Source of the DNA: Candidatus Hydrogenedentota bacterium
GTDB lineage: Bacteria; Hydrogenedentota; Hydrogenedentia; Hydrogenedentiales; CAITNO01
Reading direction: 5' to 3'
Length of the DNA stretch: 12,080 bases
Assembly: GCA_903922535.1 (NCBI GenBank)
Contig: CAIXUF010000641.1
Location: 1 to 12,080 of the forward strand
Shown: positions 7,418 through 12,080 of the stretch, in pieces
Layout of the letters: each line of letters starts with the position of its first letter
Position numbering within the stretch: the stretch's first letter is position 1
Notes under the pieces: generated by a model
Databases searched by the model: none
The model's input: the letters and a program-made list of their open reading frames with translations, nothing else
What the model was told of the DNA's origin: nothing
Made by a program: the position numbers and the translations under genes

Positions 7418-9778
7418 ATGAAAGCGCGCCATGGTTTCCTGTTGCCCCTGCTGCTCCTTGCCGTCTCTGCAGCCGCGCTTTCGCGGAACGAAAACGTTGT
7501 GCCCAACCCGGGCTTTGAAGAGGATGCCTCCTGGAGTCCTGTCGGCAAGGGCTTTGCCTATGACGCGACACAGCACCATTCTGGCGGACGTTCGCTGCGC
7601 TGCGAGAACGCCGGTCCGGACGAGGTCTCGGGGGCCATGCTTGCCGTGGTGCTCGACCCGCCGGTTAACCATCCGTTCCGTGTGTCCGGTTGGAGCCGGG
7701 CGGATCACGCCGGGGTGATGCAGGACTACAACCTGTATCTCGATGTCTTCTACGAGGACGGCACGCCGCTCTGGGGCCAGAAGGCCGAATTCAAACCGGG
7801 CACGCACGACTGGCAGTACAGCGAACTCGTCTTTCCCGTCGCGAAGCCCGTCAAGCGGATCGAGGTGTACGTTCTTTTCCGCAAGGCCAGGGGCACGGTT
7901 TGGTTCGACGATGTTGTCGTATCACTCGCCCCGTTCAAGTTTACCGGTGTGAGCGTGTCGCCGGGTCTTTTTGGAACCGGCGCCGGACTGCTCGCCGGAA
8001 CCAGCCTGCCCGCGGCCTGGGCCGTGCGCTCCACGCAGACCGAGGGCTGCGTCGTGTCGGAATACACGGGTGACGCGTTGCCCATCCACATCGTCGAACC
8101 CGCCCCGTTTCCCAAGGGCGGTTTTTTTGTTGTCACCGCCAAGGACCGTCTGCTGGGCGAAACCATCGCGCAGCGTGTGGACATGCCGGCCGACACATCC
8201 GAGGCCAAACCGCTTCCCTACCGCGTCTGGACCGAGAATGCCATGACGCGTCTCATGCCCTATGCGATGCCCTCCAGCGGCGCCGGTGCCGTGCCCGAGG
8301 CTGCGATTAGCCTGGCCCGCAACGAGTACGAGAGCTTCCAACTCGCCGTGCTGCCCGCGCCGGGTGTCGCGCTCAAGAATGTTTCCGTGGACCCGCCGGT
8401 GCTCAGCCGCGCCGGTGACGGCGCCACGCTTCCGCCGTTCGCGTTCTGCTGGTACCAGGAGGGCTATGTGCGGGTGGAGACGTTGGCCCCGCATCCCGCG
8501 GACCCCACGGCCGCGGCCGGATGGTGGCCCGATGCGCTGCTGCCCGTGGACAGGTTCAATGTGGCACCGGGATTCACCCAGGCGCTGTGGTTCACCGTGC
8601 ACGCCCCGGCCGATGCGTTGCCGGGCGTCTACACGGGCGAATTGGTGATCCGTCCTGAAGGCCAAGCGGAGACACGGGTGTCTTTGCGCGTGGAGGTTTA
8701 TGACTTTACCCTGCCGGTGCGCGGACACATGAAGACGGCCTTCGCCCTCATGGACGGGTTTCTGGAACGGGTCTACGGGAAACCGCTCAATCCGGAACTG
8801 CGCCGCCGTTACGGCGCATACCTGCTGGAACACCGGCTCAACCCTGACGACATTTCGCGTACCACGCCGCCGGACATTGATGATCTGAAGTACTATGCCG
8901 ACAAGGGCATCAACGCGTTCAACGTGCTGAACATGGTTGAGGGTCGGGGCAATGTTCCCTGGGTCTGCTACAGCGAACTGCCCGTGTACACGCCGGCGTT
9001 TCTGAAGAGTGTTCAGGATCGGCTTGACCCGTACATCGCTGAACTGCGCAAGACCGGGCTCGCGCCGCTCGGCTACATTTACACCTTCGACGAGCGTGGC
9101 AAGGAGTTCTATCCGGTCATCCGCGACTTCTTTGGGATGGTCAAGCGCCGCTACCCCGAACTGCACACGCTTACCACGGCCGGTGTGCCGCAGGAACCCG
9201 CCGTGCTCGATGATCTGAACGTGGACTGGCTCTGTCCGCTCACGTCCAATTACGACCTTGACAAGGCCGCGCGTTGCCGCGCGGCGGGCCATCAGGTGTG
9301 GAGTTATGTCTGTCTGGGCCCGCGCTATCCCTATGCGAACTGGCTGTGCGACCATCCCCTGATCGAGGCGCGGCTGCTCTGGTGGCAGGCGTTCCAGCAG
9401 AAGATGGACGGGTTTCTCTATTGGGGGCTGAACATTTGGGACCGGCCGGGCAACGACAAGCCCATTGACCCGAAGATGGGGTCGTTCCTTGACTGGAGCA
9501 TCACCACCGGCGGCGAATATGCCTGGTTGCATGGCGACGGACGCATGCTTTACGCGGGGCCCGACGGGCCCATCGGCAGCATTCGTCTGGAGGCCATTCG
9601 CGACGGACTGGAGGACTATGAATACCTCTGCATGCTCGGGGACGTGGACAAGGCGCGCGAGGCCTGTCTGCCGGTCACGCGCAGCCTGACCGAATACTCC
9701 CGCGACCCGGTCGTGCTCGCGAAGACCCGTGCCGAAATTGCCGCCAAGATCACGGCCTTGTCGGAACGGGGCGTCTAA
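7418..9778 (+). CDS. Secreted carbohydrate-binding and DUF4091 glycoside-hydrolase-like protein
   Basis: The protein has 786 residues. Residues 1-22 are a signal peptide (MKAR, then FLLPLLLLAVSAAA). Residues about 27-172 look like a CBM4/9-type carbohydrate-binding jelly roll: it opens with VVPNPGFEEDASW, contains HHSGGRSLRCEN and closes with VWFDDVVV (161-168). About 265-435 is a beta-rich linker domain (RNEYESFQLAVLPAPG, ALWFTVHAPADALPGVYTGEL) usual before DUF4091. About 437-700 is a TIM-barrel-like region with YIYTFDER (553-560), LTTAG (585-589) and FLYWGLNIWD (666-675). The DUF4091 signature SIRLEAIRDGLEDYEYL is at 721-737. Asp558 and Glu559 are possible catalytic acids by position only. 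The start has GAGG 7 bases upstream; the gene lies 27 bases after the DUF4190 gene. It probably acts outside the cytoplasm on a polysaccharide or glycoprotein glycan; substrate unknown. The reverse-strand 631-codon frame here is an antisense shadow. Confidence 0.85.
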   Translation: MKARHGFLLPLLLLAVSAAALSRNENVVPNPGFEEDASWSPVGKGFAYDATQHHSGGRSLRCENAGPDEVSGAMLAVVLDPPVNHPFRVSGWSRADHAGVMQDYNLYLDVFYEDGTPLWGQKAEFKPGTHDWQYSELVFPVAKPVKRIEVYVLFRKARGTVWFDDVVVSLAPFKFTGVSVSPGLFGTGAGLLAGTSLPAAWAVRSTQTEGCVVSEYTGDALPIHIVEPAPFPKGGFFVVTAKDRLLGETIAQRVDMPADTSEAKPLPYRVWTENAMTRLMPYAMPSSGAGAVPEAAISLARNEYESFQLAVLPAPGVALKNVSVDPPVLSRAGDGATLPPFAFCWYQEGYVRVETLAPHPADPTAAAGWWPDALLPVDRFNVAPGFTQALWFTVHAPADALPGVYTGELVIRPEGQAETRVSLRVEVYDFTLPVRGHMKTAFALMDGFLERVYGKPLNPELRRRYGAYLLEHRLNPDDISRTTPPDIDDLKYYADKGINAFNVLNMVEGRGNVPWVCYSELPVYTPAFLKSVQDRLDPYIAELRKTGLAPLGYIYTFDERGKEFYPVIRDFFGMVKRRYPELHTLTTAGVPQEPAVLDDLNVDWLCPLTSNYDLDKAARCRAAGHQVWSYVCLGPRYPYANWLCDHPLIEARLLWWQAFQQKMDGFLYWGLNIWDRPGNDKPIDPKMGSFLDWSITTGGEYAWLHGDGRMLYAGPDGPIGSIRLEAIRDGLEDYEYLCMLGDVDKAREACLPVTRSLTEYSRDPVVLAKTRAEIAAKITALSERGV

Positions 9779-9825
9779 CGGTTTCTGAATGTTGCCGTTG
9801 GCCCGTTCGTCCCACACGCGTCATT

Positions 9826-9854
9826 TTGAAAACTGCCCCCGTCTGTGCTAGTTT
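9826..9854 (+). promoter_or_regulatory. Promoter for the SCP2-like / aminotransferase operon
   Basis: TTGAAA (9826-9831) and TAGTTT (9849-9854) are separated by exactly 17 bases, with TGC just before the -10 hexamer, an extended -10. Transcription would start near 9861, about 40 bases before ATG 9903. It lies in the only sizeable gap between the DUF4091 gene and the next operon. Confidence 0.6.
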
Positions 9855-9886
9855 CAAGCTCCCGGCGGCGGTATTCCGGCGCGGTT

Positions 9887-9892
9887 GGAGGG
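9887..9892 (+). promoter_or_regulatory. Shine-Dalgarno site deciding the SCP2-like start
   Basis: GGAGGG lies 10 bases before ATG 9903. The longer in-frame reading begins at a TTG (9885) that overlaps this site, so the ATG at 9903 is preferred. Confidence 0.65.
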
Positions 9893-9902
9893 TCATACGG
9901 TT

Positions 9903-10667
9903 ATGGGTGTTGACAAGATCAAGGCGAGTCTGAATCTGGGGGCGGTGCTCCAGAATCTATCCGAGTTGTGCCGGCTCGACGTGGAGTCGCAGAAACTCAT
10001 CCAGGACTGGGATGTTGGCATCCAGTTCACCGTGCTCGGCGGGCCGCGCGCCTGGGTGGAGTTCCGCCGTGGCGAGTGCCGCGTGGGATTGGGCGGCGCC
10101 TCGCTGTCGGAGGTGCACCTGTTCTTCGTCGCGCCGGGCCACCTGAACGCGATGTTTGCGGGGAGCAATATTCCCCCGATTCCGCTTCGGGGATTCAAGC
10201 GGCTCGGCTTCCTGAAGAACGAATTTCCCAGGGTTACGGCGCGGCTGGAACACTATCTCAAGCCCGGCCCCGGCATGCTGGACGATCCCGCCTTCCTTGC
10301 GGCAAACACCACGCTGACGCTGCACACCGCCGCCAACGCCGTGCGCGAACTGGTGAAGACCGAAGCCACGGCAGGCAAAATTGCGGCGGGCACCCCGCCC
10401 GGACGGATGCAACTGGCCGTGGGCGAAGACGGACCGGCGGCGTGGATTTCCTTTGGACCCAACGGGGTGGATGCCGGCCGCGGCCGGGTGGACCGTCCCG
10501 ACGCCACCATGACCTTCCGCGACATTACCGTGGCGCAGGGCGTGCTGTCCGGCAAGGACGACGGGCTGGCCGCCATCGGGCGCGGCGCGGTGGCGATTTG
10601 GGGCATGCTGCCGCTGATCGACAGCGCAACGCTGATTATGGACCGCGTCGAGCGGTACCTTGCATGA
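9903..10667 (+). CDS. SCP2-like (sterol-carrier-fold) protein with two similar halves
   Basis: The product has 254 residues with no signal peptide or membrane segment, so it is probably cytoplasmic. The C-terminal half (about 168-250) shows the SCP2 pattern: a beta sheet (MQLAVGEDGPAAWISFGPNGVDAG), then PDATMTFRDITVAQGVLSGK, then GLAAIGRGAVAIWGMLPLID. The first half (about 37-120) looks like a second, diverged copy: IQFTVLGGPRAWVEFRRG aligns with the strand at 169, and VHLFFVAPGHLNAMFAGS with the segment at 202-217. SCP2 folds bind hydrophobic ligands in a tunnel and are often fused to, or encoded beside, enzymes. The stop lies 46 bases before the next gene, so the two are probably co-transcribed. 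The ligand is unknown, and the fold call rests on pattern recognition rather than a search. A general ligand-binding or scaffold role for the aminotransferase is a guess. Confidence 0.65.
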   Translation: MGVDKIKASLNLGAVLQNLSELCRLDVESQKLIQDWDVGIQFTVLGGPRAWVEFRRGECRVGLGGASLSEVHLFFVAPGHLNAMFAGSNIPPIPLRGFKRLGFLKNEFPRVTARLEHYLKPGPGMLDDPAFLAANTTLTLHTAANAVRELVKTEATAGKIAAGTPPGRMQLAVGEDGPAAWISFGPNGVDAGRGRVDRPDATMTFRDITVAQGVLSGKDDGLAAIGRGAVAIWGMLPLIDSATLIMDRVERYLA

Positions 10668-10713
10668 CGGGAGTGAACGGGCAATGACGGCGGAAACAGG
10701 CGAGGGCGCGTCC

Positions 10714-11952
10714 ATGACACCTTATGAGTATCCAAAATCCACCGAACTGCTGGCGCGGGCGTCCAAGGTGATTCCCGGCGGCATCTACGGGCATTTCGGC
10801 CCGCCGCCCTATGTGCCCGTCAGCGCATACCCCTTCTATTCCGACAGGGCGCAGGGCGCCCATTTCTGGGACGTGGACGGGAACCGGTTCATAGACTACA
10901 TGTGCGCCTACGGCCCCATGATTCTGGGTTACGCAAACCCTGTCGTGGACGCCGCCTACCGGGCGCAGATGGAAAAATCGGACACGAACACCGTGTCCTC
11001 TCCCCGCATGATTGAATTGGCCGAACTGCTGGTGGACATGATCCCCGTTGCGGACTGGGCCTTCTTTGCCAAGAACGGCGCGGACATGACCAATCTTGCC
11101 GTCATGACCGCCCGCGCGGCCACGGGGCGCAGGAAGATCATCGCCATGAAGGGCGGCTACCACGGCACCACGCCCTGGATGCAGGGCCCGGGCCATCACG
11201 GCCTGACCGACGACGACCTCAACCACATCATCCGTATCCCGTGGAACGATGTGGTGGCGCTCGAGCGCGCCATTTCGCAGCATCCGAACGACGTTGCGGG
11301 CTTTATTGCCACGCCCTACCACCACCCAATCTTCACCGACAACGAACTGCCCGCGCCGGGCTACTGGCAGCAGGTGCAGGCCATGCTGAAGAAGAACGGC
11401 ATCGTGTTCATCATCGACGACGTGCGCGCCGGGTTCCGCGTGAATTTGGGTGGCTCCTGCGAACAGTACGGGTTCAAACCCGACCTGATCGCCTTCTGCA
11501 AGGCCATCGGCAACGGTTATCCCATCTCGGCGCTCGTCGGCACCGACGCGCTGCGCATGGACGTGTCCAAGGTGTTCCACACGGGCAGTTACTGGTTCAG
11601 CGCCGGGCCCATGGCCGCGGCCATCGCCACGCTCACCGAACTGCGCCGCATTGACGGTCCCAAGACCCTGCGCGAGACCGGCGAGAAACTCGCCAAGGGC
11701 ATGATCGATGTGGCTGCCAGCCACGGCTACACCATCAAGGTTTCCGGCGAACCCGCCATGATGTACGTGCGCATCACCGACGATCCGACGTTGATGTTGC
11801 AACAGAAATGGTGCGCCGAATGTACCCGACGCGGCGCGTTCTTCACGTCGCATCACAATTGGTTCGTCTCGACCGCCCACACGGATGAAGACATTCAAGA
11901 AACCTTGAGAATCTGTGACGAAGCATTCAAAGCGGTCAAGCAGCAGGCCTAA
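10714..11952 (+). CDS. Class III PLP aminotransferase, glutamate-1-semialdehyde aminomutase-like
   Basis: This is a cytoplasmic fold-type I PLP enzyme of 412 residues, about the size of HemL. Its N-terminus (YPKSTELLARASKVIPGGIYG) aligns with the HemL start. Seen motifs are FWDVDGNRFIDYMCAYGP (51-68), KGGYHGTTPWM (146-156), VFIIDDVRAGFR (231-242; Asp235 is the likely pyridine-nitrogen contact, with Asp236 where HemL has Glu), and PDLIAFCKAIGNGYP (256-270) with Lys263 as the Schiff-base lysine. The phosphate-loop region reads AKNGADMTN (119-127) where HemL has NSGTEA, so it is not HemL itself and probably uses another amino substrate. Subgroups with KNG-type loops exist among unnamed class III aminotransferases. 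ATG 10714 has GAGGG 7 bases upstream; ATG 10684 (10 residues longer, GGGAG 10 bases upstream) is a real alternative. It follows the SCP2-like gene by 46 bases. Confidence 0.9.
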   Translation: MTPYEYPKSTELLARASKVIPGGIYGHFGPPPYVPVSAYPFYSDRAQGAHFWDVDGNRFIDYMCAYGPMILGYANPVVDAAYRAQMEKSDTNTVSSPRMIELAELLVDMIPVADWAFFAKNGADMTNLAVMTARAATGRRKIIAMKGGYHGTTPWMQGPGHHGLTDDDLNHIIRIPWNDVVALERAISQHPNDVAGFIATPYHHPIFTDNELPAPGYWQQVQAMLKKNGIVFIIDDVRAGFRVNLGGSCEQYGFKPDLIAFCKAIGNGYPISALVGTDALRMDVSKVFHTGSYWFSAGPMAAAIATLTELRRIDGPKTLRETGEKLAKGMIDVAASHGYTIKVSGEPAMMYVRITDDPTLMLQQKWCAECTRRGAFFTSHHNWFVSTAHTDEDIQETLRICDEAFKAVKQQA

Positions 11953-12040
11953 AAGCAGAAAGACAAAGAGCAACCACGGAATACTTGGAGCAGCAAAGCC
12001 GCAGCCAAATGAGATTCCACGAAAACCAAGACCAGTGTGG

Positions 12041-12060
12041 GGCAGACATTCCTGTCTGCC
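12041..12060. repeat. Perfect 8-bp hairpin, terminator or dispersed repeat
   Basis: GGCAGACA (12041-12048) and TGTCTGCC (12053-12060) pair perfectly around TTCC. It lies 88 bases after the aminotransferase stop. The following GTTCTTGTC is not a T-tract, so intrinsic termination is doubtful. I recall closely similar GGCAGACA-type hairpins scattered through PVC-like genomes, which would make it a dispersed repeat. The 11953-12040 stretch before it holds no ORF. Confidence 0.5.
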
Positions 12061-12080
12061 GTTCTTGTCGCGGATTCAAC

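Noticed and set aside
7922..9817. Reverse-strand frame of 631 codons opposite the DUF4091 gene
   Set aside because: Antisense shadow of a gene with a clear signal peptide and family motifs.
10636..11973. Reverse-strand frame of 445 codons opposite the aminotransferase
   Set aside because: Antisense shadow; the plus-strand protein has a full set of PLP-enzyme motifs.

Overview
The window (12.08 kb, G+C-rich) looks like a piece of an uncultured, free-living bacterial genome with a polysaccharide-degrading lifestyle. Several traits point to the PVC superphylum (Lentisphaerota, Planctomycetota) or Hydrogenedentota. These are a leucyl-tRNA synthetase of the HVGH / second-zinc-knuckle-less type, a pseudopilin-like protein ending in an H-x10-DG motif, a large DUF4091 secreted protein, a secreted six-hairpin-type glycosidase, and dispersed intergenic repeats. 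The assignment is inference from family memory; no marker gene for phylogeny could be run.

Layout. Positions 3-74 hold the C-terminal tail of an unidentified plus-strand gene. A 255-base gap with little in it separates it from leuS (330-2867, minus strand), so these two converge. A divergent intergenic region carries a short direct repeat and a good sigma-70-type promoter (3017-3045) that drives a secreted glycosidase-like protein (3079-5289). Next comes a REPtron-like module (5385-6122): a Y1 (HUH) transposase gene flanked by two inverted copies of a GTAG-headed palindromic repeat, plus a third decayed copy. The transposase is broken by a one-base frameshift exactly inside its HUH catalytic motif.

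Downstream, two genes 27 bases apart look like one operon (6317-9778). The first encodes a zinc-ribbon/DUF4190 membrane protein fused to a pseudopilin-like H-x10-DG region. The second encodes a secreted carbohydrate-binding plus DUF4091 protein. A second promoter (9826-9854) precedes another two-gene operon: a cytoplasmic protein with two SCP2-like halves (9903-10667) and a class III PLP aminotransferase of the glutamate-1-semialdehyde aminomutase type (10714-11952). The window ends with a perfect 8-bp hairpin that may be a terminator or another dispersed repeat.

How the parts fit. The glycosidase and the DUF4091 protein are both predicted to be exported and probably act on glycans. The DUF4190/H-x10-DG protein may help present or assemble exported material at the envelope. 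The SCP2-like/aminotransferase pair is a separate metabolic unit of unknown substrate. The most unusual items are the broken REPtron, the DUF4190-pseudopilin fusion and the SCP2-aminotransferase pair. I did not find a clear multi-gene defence, CRISPR or secondary-metabolite system.
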